Assembly: GCA_006438735.1 (NCBI GenBank)
Contig: RCZF01000006.1
Coordinates: forward strand, 80,723 to 144,722
Origin: Sphingomonas koreensis
Lineage (GTDB): Bacteria; Pseudomonadota; Alphaproteobacteria; Sphingomonadales; Sphingomonadaceae
Length of the DNA stretch: 64,000 nt
Direction: 5' to 3'
Shown: piece after piece, positions 9,113 through 21,591 of the stretch
Position numbering within the stretch: the stretch's first letter is position 1
How the letters are laid out: each line of letters starts with the position of its first letter
Notes under the pieces: model-generated
The model's database searches: none
Seen by the model: only the letters and a program-made list of their open reading frames with translations
Told to the model about the DNA's origin: nothing
Made by a program: the position numbers and the translations under genes

Positions 9113-10309
9113 TCAATAGAAATTGCGCAGCGTCAGCGCGCGCGACGCGCCGTCACACATACCCAGCGTCACCTTCTCCCCCGGCGCGCCGACCGACCAA
9201 TGTGAAATCGGACGATCGGCATAATCCGGTGGGATCGCTTCGCCGTCGACCGAACAGATCGTCTCGCCCGGCTTCCAGCCGTCGGCGGCGGCCGGGCTGC
9301 GGCGCATCACATGCATGATGCGCAGCCGATCGCCTTCGAAGCCAAGCAGCAGTCCGCTGGTCGATCGTATCGGCGGCTGATCGGCCAGCGGGCCGGGCGC
9401 GAAAACCATCCTTTTCGCGCCGGGATCGAGCAGCACCCGGTAGCGTTGCAGCAAGCCGGTGCCGATCCGGCCCTGCGCGCCAACGGCTTCGGAAAAGCCG
9501 CCGGGCGGTTCGATCCGTACTTCGATCTGTCGCGCATCGAGATCGCCGAGCGTGAGATCGGGCACGATCGCAAGGCCGGTCACCACCGGGCCGCCGAGGC
9601 CATAAGCGCTGGCGCTGGTCATCGGCGGCGGCGGATCGGGACGGGCCACCACCCATGCGGCGTGCGACAAAGTCAACATCGATCCGTCGCCGGTATCGAC
9701 GACCAGCGGGTGCAGCGGATGGCCGCCCAGCGCGCCGTCGGTCAGATAGATGTGGGTCGCGGGCGAGATACGCAGCGGTGCGCTATCGCCGCGGAACGGC
9801 AATTGGCCCGATGGCAGCAAGCGGAAACGGCTGTTGGGATAATCCACGTCGAGTGCGTAGTCGGCGAGCAGATCGGGGCCGATCAGCAGATCGATTGGAT
9901 CGCCGCCGCCGCCGGCCATCGCAGGCACGTCCGCCACGACGATCTCGCCGCCACGCCGTGAGAGGCCGCCGACGGCAAGGCTGGCGGTTGCCGCCCAGCC
10001 GATCGGCACGACGCCGCCGATCACGGTCGCATCGCCTTGCTGCGTTACCTTGAGGCCGGTCTTGCGGACATAATCGCGCGACAGCACCGAATAGCTGAGC
10101 CCGGTATCGAGGATCGCGGCGACCGGCTTGCCGTCGAACGTCGCCGTGAAGCGCACCTGGTTGCCCGGCGTCAGCGTGAAGGGCACCCAGCGACGCGCGC
10201 TGTCTGTCGCCAGCTGCGCGACGGGCGCAACCGCGCCGGTCGCGATCGGCGGCGGCGGTGTGGCCGCCAACAGCAATGGGGCGAGCAACAACAGGGTGGA
10301 AGAGCGCAT
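9113..10309 (-). CDS. Exported retropepsin-like aspartyl protease with PDZ domain
   Basis: The 398-residue protein starts with a signal peptide (MRSSTLLLLAPLLLAA). It carries two aspartyl protease signatures, AAILDTGLSYSVL (Asp68) and VVDTGDGSMLTL (Asp205), so it may form a single-chain two-lobed active site. The C-terminal 80 residues (LLLGFEGDRLRIMHVMRRSP then GWKPGETICSVDGEAI) look like a PDZ domain. Location is likely periplasmic. The gene converges with the small membrane protein gene and stands alone. The substrate is unknown. Confidence 0.8.
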   Translation of the reverse strand: MRSSTLLLLAPLLLAATPPPPIATGAVAPVAQLATDSARRWVPFTLTPGNQVRFTATFDGKPVAAILDTGLSYSVLSRDYVRKTGLKVTQQGDATVIGGVVPIGWAATASLAVGGLSRRGGEIVVADVPAMAGGGGDPIDLLIGPDLLADYALDVDYPNSRFRLLPSGQLPFRGDSAPLRISPATHIYLTDGALGGHPLHPLVVDTGDGSMLTLSHAAWVVARPDPPPPMTSASAYGLGGPVVTGLAIVPDLTLGDLDARQIEVRIEPPGGFSEAVGAQGRIGTGLLQRYRVLLDPGAKRMVFAPGPLADQPPIRSTSGLLLGFEGDRLRIMHVMRRSPAAADGWKPGETICSVDGEAIPPDYADRPISHWSVGAPGEKVTLGMCDGASRALTLRNFY

Positions 10310-10364
10310 CGGCGCTCTCCTAACGATGGCTTGCCTGCTTAGGAATGAACAAGCCGGCGCGGGA

Positions 10365-11900
10365 TCACAAACAGGCTTCGAGATAGGCCTGATCGAAACC
10401 GTATTGGCGCGCCTTTTCGAGCGTATAGGGGCGCAGGCCCATGGCGCGATATTCGCCCATGATCTTGCCGTCGGCGCTCTCGTCGAGATATTCGAACTTG
10501 AACAGCTCCTGCGTGACGATCACCGGGCCTTCCATGCCGATCACCTCGGTAACGTTGGTCACGCGGCGCGAGCCATCGCGCAGGCGCTTGACCTGGATGA
10601 TGAGATCGACCGAATCGGCGATCTGGCGCGAGATCGCTTCCTTGGGCACCTTGATGTCCGACATCATCACCATGTTCTCCATACGAGCGAGGCATTCGCG
10701 CGGGGAGTTGGAGTGGAGCGTCGCCATCGAGCCGTCATGGCCGGTGTTCATCGCGGCGAGCAGATCGAAGCACTCGCTGCCACGAATTTCGCCGAGGATG
10801 ATGCGATCCGGGCGCATACGCAGTGCGTTCTTGACGAGATCGCGGATGCTGATCTCGCCCTGGCCTTCGAGGTTCGCCGGGCGCGTTTCGAGCGGCAGCC
10901 AGTGCGGCTGCTGCAGCCGCAATTCGGCCGCGTCCTCGATCGTCAGCACGCGTTCGCCGGGGTCGATCATCTTCGACAGCGCGTTGAGCATCGTCGTCTT
11001 GCCCGAGCCGGTGCCGCCCGAAATGACGACGTTGAACCGGCACGCGCCGGCGATCTTGAGGGCGGTCGCCATCTGCGGGCTCATCGAGCCGAAGCCGGCC
11101 ATCATGTCGATGGTGATCGGCTTGGCGGAGAATTTACGAATCGAGATCGCCGTGCCCTTGAGGCTCAGCGGCGGCACGATCACGTTGACGCGGCTGCCGT
11201 CCTTGAGCCGAGCGTCGGCCAGCGGCGTGGTTTGATCGACGCGCCGGCCGACCGAGTTGCAGATGCGCTGCGCGATCTGGAACAGATGCTCCTCGTCGCG
11301 AAACTGGATCTGCGCGAGCTGCAGCCTGCCCTTCTTTTCGATGTAGGTCTGATCGGGGCCGTTGACCATGATATCCGAAATGTCAGGATCGGCGAGCAAT
11401 TCCTCGAGCGGGCCGAGCCCGAGCAACTCATCGACCAGCACCTTTTCGAGCGCGAATTGCTCGCGGCGATTGAGCGTCAGCTTCAGCTCGGCGAGCACCT
11501 CGCCGATGATCGGGCGAAATTCCTCGGCGAGCTCATCCTTGTTGAGCGTCGCGGCGGCCTCGGGATCGACGCGCTCGAGCAGGCGCGGCAGCACTTGCTC
11601 CTTGATCCTGTGGATCGACGATTCGAACCCTTCGACGCGGCTGCTGCCCGAGTCGGCGGAAGCCGCCTGGCGATCGGCGAGGCGCTGCATCGCGTCAAGC
11701 TGGGGTGCGACAGTGCCGGGCGCGTTATCCTCGCTATCGGGAATAGCGCCGGGATGGGACGGCTCGGGAATCGGCGGAAACTGATCGCCGCCATCAACGT
11801 CGCTGGGCCGCGCTATGCCGCCGCCCTGCATCGGCCGGGCGACCCCGAAGGCCGGCCTCGCGCTCGTCCCCGCGCCGCTGCGTCGCCCGAATGCACTCAT
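10365..11900 (-). CDS. cpaF: CpaF/TadA-type pilus assembly ATPase
   Basis: Cytoplasmic hexameric ATPase that powers Flp/Tad pilus assembly (type II/IV secretion ATPase family). The 511-residue protein has a Walker A NVVISGGTGSGKTTMLNALS, an Asp box and the Walker B/His box ILGEIRGSECFDLLAAMNTG. LEELLADPDISDIMVNGPD is the characteristic N-terminal domain of CpaF. The first 100 residues are Pro/Ala-rich and probably disordered. No other tad genes are near, so the locus is split or the remainder lies outside the window. It reads the same way as the atp operon but is separated from atpC by about 100 bases. Confidence 0.9.
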   Translation of the reverse strand: MSAFGRRSGAGTSARPAFGVARPMQGGGIARPSDVDGGDQFPPIPEPSHPGAIPDSEDNAPGTVAPQLDAMQRLADRQAASADSGSSRVEGFESSIHRIKEQVLPRLLERVDPEAAATLNKDELAEEFRPIIGEVLAELKLTLNRREQFALEKVLVDELLGLGPLEELLADPDISDIMVNGPDQTYIEKKGRLQLAQIQFRDEEHLFQIAQRICNSVGRRVDQTTPLADARLKDGSRVNVIVPPLSLKGTAISIRKFSAKPITIDMMAGFGSMSPQMATALKIAGACRFNVVISGGTGSGKTTMLNALSKMIDPGERVLTIEDAAELRLQQPHWLPLETRPANLEGQGEISIRDLVKNALRMRPDRIILGEIRGSECFDLLAAMNTGHDGSMATLHSNSPRECLARMENMVMMSDIKVPKEAISRQIADSVDLIIQVKRLRDGSRRVTNVTEVIGMEGPVIVTQELFKFEYLDESADGKIMGEYRAMGLRPYTLEKARQYGFDQAYLEACL

Positions 11901-11970
11901 TCCGTCCGGTCCCTCTACTCTCGCGAGCGACCGGCCTAACGGGCAAGGCTTGATAATTGACTAACCAAAT

Positions 11971-11987
11971 CCCGCCGCGCCGGCGGG
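11971..11987 (-). terminator. Weak hairpin after atpC
   Basis: A GC-only stem of seven base pairs with a three-base loop lies about 12 bases past the atpC stop, between atpC and cpaF. It is not followed by a run of T on the minus strand, so termination would be weak or need Rho. Confidence 0.35.
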
Positions 11988-11998
11988 CACACGCGGCG

Positions 11999-12253
11999 TC
12001 AGCCCGCGCGGTCGGCGAGGACGGTAAGGCCGTGCTCGTTGACTTCGGCGAAACCGCCTTCGATGCGGAGCATCTCGGGCGCGCTCTTTTCCTCGCGGTA
12101 GATCGCGAGCTCGGCGTCGGCGCGGATCGTCGACATCACCGGGGCATGCTGCTCGAGCACGCCGAAATCGCCCTCGGTGCCGGGCACGACGACCATATAG
12201 ACGTCCTCTGAGCGGACGAGCTTTTCGGGCGTGACGAGTTCGAAGTGCAGCAT
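11999..12253 (-). CDS. atpC: ATP synthase F1 epsilon subunit, short form
   Basis: Epsilon subunit of the F1 rotor stalk, last gene of the atp operon. It has the beta-sandwich domain signatures [17 protein letters not shown] and [19 protein letters not shown]. At 84 residues it ends after the beta-sandwich and lacks the C-terminal helical hairpin (about 45-50 residues) that inhibits ATP hydrolysis in longer homologues. This short form is, to my knowledge, usual in sphingomonads, so I do not call it truncated. Confidence 0.93.
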   Translation of the reverse strand: MLHFELVTPEKLVRSEDVYMVVVPGTEGDFGVLEQHAPVMSTIRADAELAIYREEKSAPEMLRIEGGFAEVNEHGLTVLADRAG

Positions 12254-12266
12254 TTCATTACCTTCT

Positions 12267-12360
12267 CCCTCTCCCCTTCAGGGGAGAGGGTCGGGGAGAG
12301 GGGACGTGGGAGAGCGCCGGATGTGCCCTCTCCCAACCCTCTCCCCTTAAGGGGAGAGGG
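12267..12360. repeat. Paired CCCTCTCCCC/GGGGAGAGGG hairpins
   Basis: Two near-identical 24-base palindromes lie at 12267-12290 and 12337-12360, in the atpD-atpC gap. Each consists of CCCTCTCCCC, a TTCA or TTAA centre, and GGGGAGAGGG. The 46 bases between contain further half-copies. It is a different repeat family from the CGTCATCCCC elements, and its position could lower atpC expression or stabilise the atpD message. Confidence 0.8.
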
Positions 12361-12372
12361 CTATATGTAACG

Positions 12373-14590
<2,218 letters not shown>

Positions 14591-14591
<1 letters not shown>

Positions 14592-15472
14592 CAGAGCGCC
14601 TCGGCGCCCGAGATGATTTCCACCAGCTCGGTGGTGATCGCGGCCTGGCGAGTGCGGTTGTACTGGATCGTCAGCCGATTGATCATGTCACCGGCGTTGC
14701 GCGTGGCATTGTCCATCGCCGTCATCCGGCTGCCCTGCTCTGACGCGGCGTTTTCCAGCAGCGCGCGGAAAATCTGGATCGCGAGGTTGCGCGGCAACAG
14801 ATCGGCGAGGATCGATTCCTCGTCGGGCTCGTAATCGGTTGCGGCGCTGCTACGCGCGGCGGCCGCCGCCGCATCCTTGTCGATCGGCACAGGGATCACC
14901 TGCAGCGCGACCGGCTCCTGCACCAGCGCCGATTGGAACTTGGCGTAGAACAGATGCGCGACATCGAACTCGCCGGCTTCGAAGCGGGCGATGATCTGCT
15001 CGGCGACGGCGACCGCATCGGTGAAGGCGACGGTCTTGATCCCGGCCATCTCGATATCGCCGACGACGTTCTTGGGATAAAAGCGGCGCAGCACGCGGCC
15101 CTTCTTGCCGACCGTCAGGATCTTGACGGTCTTGCCCTCGGCGATCAGCGACGCCGCCGAGCGCCGCGCGGCGCGGACGATGTTCGAGTTGAACGCACCA
15201 GCGAGGCCACGCTCGGAGGTCGTCACGATCAGCAGATGCGTGTCGTCCTTGCCGGTGCCGGCGAGCAGGCGCGGCGTCTGATCGCTGATCGTCACCTTGG
15301 CGGCGAGGCTGGCGACGACGCGCTCGAGCCGTTCGGCATAAGGACGGCCGGCAACCGCCGCCTCCTGCGCACGGCGCAGCTTCGCGGCGGCGACCATCTT
15401 CATCGCCTTGGTGATCTTCTGCGTCGACTTCACCGAGCCGATGCGGATCTTGAGGGCTTTAAGCGAGGCCAT
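14591..15472 (-). CDS. atpG: ATP synthase F1 gamma subunit
   Basis: Central rotor shaft of F1. The 293-residue protein has the N-terminal coil [20 protein letters not shown] followed by [16 protein letters not shown], and the C-terminal coil with [17 protein letters not shown] and [16 protein letters not shown], the classic signatures. [17 protein letters not shown] is also standard. It is separated from atpA by a palindromic element of about 90 bases. Confidence 0.97.
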
Positions 15473-15485
15473 CTATTTCCTGTTC

Positions 15486-15575
15486 CGTCATTCCCGTGGA
15501 AGCGGGAACCCATCTCCTGGCCGTCCCACCCGCGGCACGTCCGCGAGATGGGTCCCCGCCTTCGCGGGGATGACG
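15486..15575. repeat. Palindromic repeat element (copy b)
   Basis: 31-base arms at 15486-15516 and 15545-15575 are inverted copies with a few mismatches. They start CGTCATTCCCG and end CGGGGATGACG around a 28-base centre. The element lies inside the atp operon, between atpA and atpG, and is transcribed with them. Confidence 0.85.
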
Positions 15576-15582
15576 GCCGGTG

Positions 15583-17115
<1,533 letters not shown>

Positions 17116-17123
17116 CTAAGCCT

Positions 17124-17678
17124 TCAGCCTTTCATCGCATGCGCGAGGGAATTGAGACGGGTCTTGATCGAACTGTCGATCATCTGGCTGCCGATGCGGA
17201 CGACGAGCCCGCCGAGCAGCGAGGGATCGACCGACAGGTCAATCGCGACGTCACGGCCAAGGCGGGTGCGAAGCTGCTGCTTCAACGCCGTGACCTGATC
17301 GTCGGAAAGCGGATGCGCCGAGGTGACTTCGGCACTGGTTTCGCCGCGGTGCGCCGCGGCAAGTTGGCGGAACGCGCGGATCGCCGGGGCGAGTTGGCTC
17401 AGCCGGCGATTTTCGGCAAGCACGCCGATGAAACGCTTGGTCGTCGGATCGAGCCCGAGCGACGTTGCCACCGCCTCGGCAGCGGCAATCGCCTGACCGC
17501 GCGACACCAACGGGCTGGTGGTCAAGCGCTTGAAATCGTCCGATTCGTCGAGCGCATGGCGGAGCGTTGCGAGGCTCGCCTCGACCGTCTCGATCGTCTT
17601 CGCGTCACGCGCGAGCTCGAACAGCGCGGTCGCGTAACGACCCGCTAAACTCGCCTGAATCCCGCTGGACATCTCCAC
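17124..17678 (-). CDS. atpH: ATP synthase F1 delta subunit
   Basis: Peripheral stalk (OSCP-like) subunit and first gene of the operon atpH-A-G-lipoprotein-D-C. I chose GTG at 17678 (product [20 protein letters not shown]) because AGAGGA lies about ten bases upstream. ATG at 17672, two codons later, has its GGAG directly abutting the start. A longer frame to 17735 would run into the hairpin upstream. The conserved [12 protein letters not shown] opening and the C-terminal [21 protein letters not shown] are clear. The a, b and c (F0) genes are not in the window, as usual for split alphaproteobacterial atp loci. Confidence 0.93.
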   Translation of the reverse strand: MEMSSGIQASLAGRYATALFELARDAKTIETVEASLATLRHALDESDDFKRLTTSPLVSRGQAIAAAEAVATSLGLDPTTKRFIGVLAENRRLSQLAPAIRAFRQLAAAHRGETSAEVTSAHPLSDDQVTALKQQLRTRLGRDVAIDLSVDPSLLGGLVVRIGSQMIDSSIKTRLNSLAHAMKG

Positions 17679-17720
17679 GCGATCTTGATCCTCTTGAACA
17701 GACTGAACTTGGCCCATACG

Positions 17721-17744
17721 AAAAGAGGGCCGCAAACGGCCCTC
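17721..17744 (-). terminator. Rho-independent terminator
   Basis: Read on the minus strand: GAGGGCCG, loop TTTG, CGGCCCTC, then TTTT. The perfect 8-bp stem with a T tract lies about 85 bases past the stop of the TonB-like gene and just before atpH, insulating the atp operon. Confidence 0.85.
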
Positions 17745-17829
17745 GGAAGGGTTGCGCGGCTGCTAGCATCGGCGCTGGCGCGATGCAAGACGGGCGTGAT
17801 TGTTGCGCCGCTCGATCACGGGCGAGGCC

Positions 17830-18579
17830 CTATTTCATCCCGCCCGGCGTCCACTCGATGCGAATGCGGACCCAGGCGCCGATGATCGGCTTGCCGCCGA
17901 TACGCGGCGGCAGGACCTGGAATTGCCAGGCCGCCAGGCGTACCGCCCGGCCGAGTCCGGAGCCGGGGGTCTCGCCGATTTCGCGGCAATTCTCGACGCG
18001 GTTGCCCGGCACCGTACGGCAGGCGACCATGCCGAAGCCGATGTTGTCGCGATTCTTGGGCAGATAGAAGGACAGTTCGGCATCGGTCGGCCGGCGATAC
18101 CAGTCGGCATTGTAGAGCGTTTCGCCACCCGGGCCCTCGCCGGGACCATAGGTCGTGCCGCTGTCCTTGCCACCGCCGGCGCCCGCCGCATTATCGCTCG
18201 CTTGGGCAGCCATCTTACCGACATCCGACGACGCAAATTCGGCGCTGTTGAGCTGGATCATGCCCGGGATGGACGAGAAGGTGGCGGCGGGCGGCGGCAG
18301 CGTCTTCGGCGCGCGCACCGGCGCGGCCGAGCCGCCGCTGGGCTTGATGGTCTTGGTGAGCGCGTGGGCGAGGGTCGGTGTGACCGGCCGATCGGGCGGC
18401 ACATCGAAGGTCGCCATCGGGCGTTGCGGATTGGGCAGCGTCAGCGGCAGGAAACCAAGCTCGATCAGCATCGCCACCACCAGCGCCGCGACGGCGATCG
18501 CGAGCACGAGCGCCGTAAGCCGGCTGCGCGCCGAAGAGCGGTTGCGATAGGCCGAGTGCGAGAGCGACGCCGAGGGCAT
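17830..18579 (-). CDS. Membrane-anchored protein with TonB-C-like end
   Basis: A 249-residue protein with a short basic N-terminus and one hydrophobic helix (TALVLAIAVAALVVAMLIE, about residues 22-40). A Pro/Thr-rich periplasmic linker follows, then a folded end with GRAVRLAAWQFQVLPPRIGG and GAWVRIRIEW that resembles the TonB C-terminal fold. I start it at ATG 18579 because the longer frame's extra 24 residues are Arg-rich and unlike a leader. No ExbB/ExbD is nearby. A role in TonB-type energy coupling is a guess from the end domain. Confidence 0.65.
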   Translation of the reverse strand: MPSASLSHSAYRNRSSARSRLTALVLAIAVAALVVAMLIELGFLPLTLPNPQRPMATFDVPPDRPVTPTLAHALTKTIKPSGGSAAPVRAPKTLPPPAATFSSIPGMIQLNSAEFASSDVGKMAAQASDNAAGAGGGKDSGTTYGPGEGPGGETLYNADWYRRPTDAELSFYLPKNRDNIGFGMVACRTVPGNRVENCREIGETPGSGLGRAVRLAAWQFQVLPPRIGGKPIIGAWVRIRIEWTPGGMK

Positions 18580-18694
18580 TGCTGCGCCGCCTATAGCGCG
18601 CCGCCGCGCGCGGCAATGCGTTCGATTCTCGTCCCGTCGCTTTGGACGCAAGCAGCGGGATGTGGCGCGACGCCGACGCCGCTATATCGGACTC

Positions 18695-19736
18695 ATGGAT
18701 GATCTCCCGACACCTGACGCCGATGCCGCCTGGGACGCGTTCGAACGCCGCGACCGGGGCCATGACGGGCGGTTCGTCGTCGCCGTCGAGACCACCGGTA
18801 TCTATTGCAAGCCAAGCTGCCCGGCGCGGCGCCCGAAGCGCGCCCATGTGCGCTTCTTTGTCGACCCAGCAGCGGCGCGCGCGGCGGGGTTTCGCGCCTG
18901 CCTGCGGTGCAAGCCTGACGAAGTTGGGCGGGACCGGATCGCGGTGGCGCAGGCGGTGGCGCTGATCGAGGTGGCGGTGGATACGATCGCGCTCGACGAA
19001 CTGGCGGCGCAAGTCGGTTATGCGCCGCATCATTTTCACCGGCTGTTCAAGCGCGCCACCGGCGTGACGCCGGCAGCATATGCCCGCGGCCTCAAGGCGC
19101 GCGCCGCGGCCGAAGCGCTGAAACGCGAGGTGAGCGTGACCGCGGCGATCTACGAAGCGGGGTATGCCGCGCCGAGCCGCTTCTACGAGGGCGGCGCGAA
19201 GCGGCTGGGGATGACACCGAGCGCGTGGCAGCGCGGCGGCGCGGGCGTGACGATCCGCTGGACGATCGCCGACACCAGCCTGGGCGCGATGCTGGTGGCG
19301 GCGACCGATAAGGGGCTGTGCCGCGTCTCGTTCGACGAGGATGCGGCGGCGTTGCGGGCGCGCTTCCCGCAGGCCGAGATCGCGCGCGGCGGGGCGGCGC
19401 TGGCCGATTTGGCCGCGCGGGTGGTCGCTGCGGTCGAATCGCCCGAGCGCGACCAGGATCTGCCGCTCGACGTGCAGGGGACGGCGTTTCAGGAAGCGAT
19501 CTGGCAGGCGCTGCGGCAGATACCGGCGGGCGAGACGCGCAGCTATGCCGAGCTCGCCGCGGCGGCGGGCAATCCGAACGCGGTGCGCGCGGCGGGAACG
19601 GCGTGCGGCGCCAATCACGTCCCAGTCATCATCCCCCTGCCACCGCGTGCAACGTAGCGATGGCGGCATCGGCGGCTATGCTTACGGAGTCGATCGCAAG
19701 CGGGCGTTGCAGCGTCGCGAGGTGGCCGAGGATTAA
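18695..19736 (+). pseudogene. ada: ada, adaptive-response methyltransferase/regulator, frameshifted at the active site
   Basis: Bifunctional Ada: an N-terminal phosphotriester-methyl acceptor and zinc domain (TGIYCKPSCPAR and FRACLRCKPDE supply the four Cys), an AraC-type helix-turn-helix (about residues 85-185, LAAQVGYAPHHFHRLFKRAT), and a C-terminal O6-methylguanine methyltransferase. The frame from ATG 18695 stays open to a TAG at 19655-19657 and reads NHVPVIIPLPPRAT. Dropping one C from the five-C run at 19633-19637 restores IIPCHRVQRSDGGIGGYAYG and a normal end at 19734-19736. As written, the protein loses the acceptor Cys of the PCHR motif and the last 27 or so residues. It is either a real loss of repair activity or a homopolymer error. 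Confidence 0.88.
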
Positions 19737-19761
19737 TGCGCTTCGTGGCGGGGCGGCTATT

Positions 19762-21387
19762 TCACAATAGCCGATCTTGTCTTGCGTTATCCTCGCGGGC
19801 GGCGCGCTTCATGCCGGCGGTGGGGTCGACATAGGGAATATCCGGCTTCTTGCCGGCGAAGAGCTCGGCGAGCGTCAGGATTTGCAGGCGAGCATAGCTT
19901 TTGCCGGTCGCCTCGGCGTGGAAGCGGCCGACGGCGGCGGCCTCCTTGAGCATCGCGCTGGTCGGCAGCGCCTTGGTGACGAACACGCCGATCGGCGCCT
20001 TCTCGCGCGCCATCGCGCTGTGCAGATCGCGGATCATCTGCACGCCGACGTTGTCGCCGCCCTTGACCGAGACGAGCGCCTTGTCGGTCCGTTTGCCATC
20101 GGGCTTGAAGTAGATGATGCCGTCGATCCCGCCGTCGGCGCCCTTCTTCTTGCCGCCGAACGGCATCGCATCGACCATCGACACTGCCCACCATTGGAAC
20201 TGATATTTGTCACGCCGTGCGAGGTCTTCGGCAGACGCGAGGTCCTTGGGCGTGCCCTCGACGGTGAAGGCGATGTCGGGGAAAGCGGCGCGCATCCGCT
20301 TTTCGATCAGCGAAATGGCGAGATGCGTGACGTCGATGCCGATCCACTGGCGATCGAGCTTCTGCGCGGCATGGATCGCGGTGCCGCAGCCGCAGAACGG
20401 GTCGAGGACGACGTCACCCTCGTTGGAGGAGGCGGCGATGATGCGCTCGAGCAGGGCGACGGGTTTTTGCGTTGGATAGCCGAGGCGTTCTTCCGCGAGA
20501 TTGTGCATTGGCCGAATGTCGCCAAAAATGTCTTGGAGCGGCACGCCTGGCAAGTCTTCCGGATATTGCTTGAGCCGAGGCATTCCGCCGTCTTTCGCAG
20601 GCCAGTGCAATCGGCCAGCCGCGTCCAGCTGCTCAAGACGAGACGGCGGATAGGCCCAATGCCGCCCTTTCGCGGTGACGTCGATGGCACGCCAAACATG
20701 GCCGGTTTCGCCATTGCGCGTTCCCGCACCCGTCAAATCCATGCGCTTCCAGCGCCGCCCGTCCGGATCCTTTTGATCGAAGAACAGATCGAGATAGTTG
20801 GGGTCGTAGGCGGTGTAGGTCTTGTTCCATCGAAAGTCCTGGGACTTCGAGTAAAACAGGATGACATCGTGGACCGGGCCATAGCGCTTCGCGCTGCTAT
20901 GGGCGCTGGTCCGCTTCCAGATGATTTCATTCTGAAAATGGATCGCCCCGAACACCCCGTCGAGCAGCAATTTGAGGTAATGGCTCGCGGTCGGATCGCA
21001 GTGGAGATAGAGGCTGCCGGTCGGCTTGAGCACGCGGTGGAGCTCGATCAGGCGGATCGCCATCATCGACAGATAGGCCATCATGTCGTTCGCACCGAGG
21101 AACGCGCGCATCGCGTTCAATAGATCGAACGCCTTGGTGTTGCCGCTGCGCGCGACCTGATCGAAGGCGTCCTCGGCGACGTCATTCCAGTGCCAGGTGT
21201 CCTCGAATGCCTCAATCTGCGCGTCCGACGAGGCGCCGGCGGGCGATTTGAACAGGATGTTGTAATTGGCGTTCGAATTGAACGGCGGATCGAGATAGAC
21301 CAGATCGATGCTCTCGCTCGGCACGTGCGCGCGCAGCACATCGAGATTGTCGCCGTAGTAAAGATGATTGTTCGGCCGGTTGCGCAT
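19762..21387 (-). CDS. Adenine/cytosine-N DNA methyltransferase fused to Mrr-like nuclease domain
   Basis: SAM-dependent DNA methyltransferase of about 541 residues. The catalytic motif DLVYLDPPFNSNANYN (33-36 DPPF) comes before the SAM-binding motif DVVLDPFCGCGTA (329-335), the order of beta-class N6A/N4C enzymes. YGDNLDVL opens the protein. After the methylase, residues about 395-490 read GADGGIDG, then 17 residues later VSVKGG, then GVFVTKA. This D...SxK arrangement matches the Mrr/type IV PD-(D/E)xK nuclease core, so modification and cleavage may be on one chain. I start at ATG 21387, where similarity begins; a longer frame reaches 21552. No separate restriction gene is adjacent. Confidence 0.8.
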   Translation of the reverse strand: MRNRPNNHLYYGDNLDVLRAHVPSESIDLVYLDPPFNSNANYNILFKSPAGASSDAQIEAFEDTWHWNDVAEDAFDQVARSGNTKAFDLLNAMRAFLGANDMMAYLSMMAIRLIELHRVLKPTGSLYLHCDPTASHYLKLLLDGVFGAIHFQNEIIWKRTSAHSSAKRYGPVHDVILFYSKSQDFRWNKTYTAYDPNYLDLFFDQKDPDGRRWKRMDLTGAGTRNGETGHVWRAIDVTAKGRHWAYPPSRLEQLDAAGRLHWPAKDGGMPRLKQYPEDLPGVPLQDIFGDIRPMHNLAEERLGYPTQKPVALLERIIAASSNEGDVVLDPFCGCGTAIHAAQKLDRQWIGIDVTHLAISLIEKRMRAAFPDIAFTVEGTPKDLASAEDLARRDKYQFQWWAVSMVDAMPFGGKKKGADGGIDGIIYFKPDGKRTDKALVSVKGGDNVGVQMIRDLHSAMAREKAPIGVFVTKALPTSAMLKEAAAVGRFHAEATGKSYARLQILTLAELFAGKKPDIPYVDPTAGMKRAAREDNARQDRLL

Positions 21388-21591
21388 GTGGGCTGGCTGC
21401 CCCGCCGCCGACCTGAGCGCCAATCGAGCTGCATCCAGTCCTGCGGGATTATCGCGGCGCGGCGGCTTACCTGCTAGGCGCGGCGACGAACTCTCGCACC
21501 GATCCGGATGTTTCTGGCCGATCGGCGCGGCCCCTATCGCGCCGGCCGACAATGCGCCTATGTTCGGCCAAACCAGATTTCAGGAGACTGC

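Noticed and set aside
10128..11939. 603-codon frame on the plus strand
   Set aside because: Antisense to cpaF, which has full ATPase motifs; shadow composition.
18215..19669. 484-codon minus-strand frame
   Set aside because: Opposite ada; Arg/His-rich shadow.
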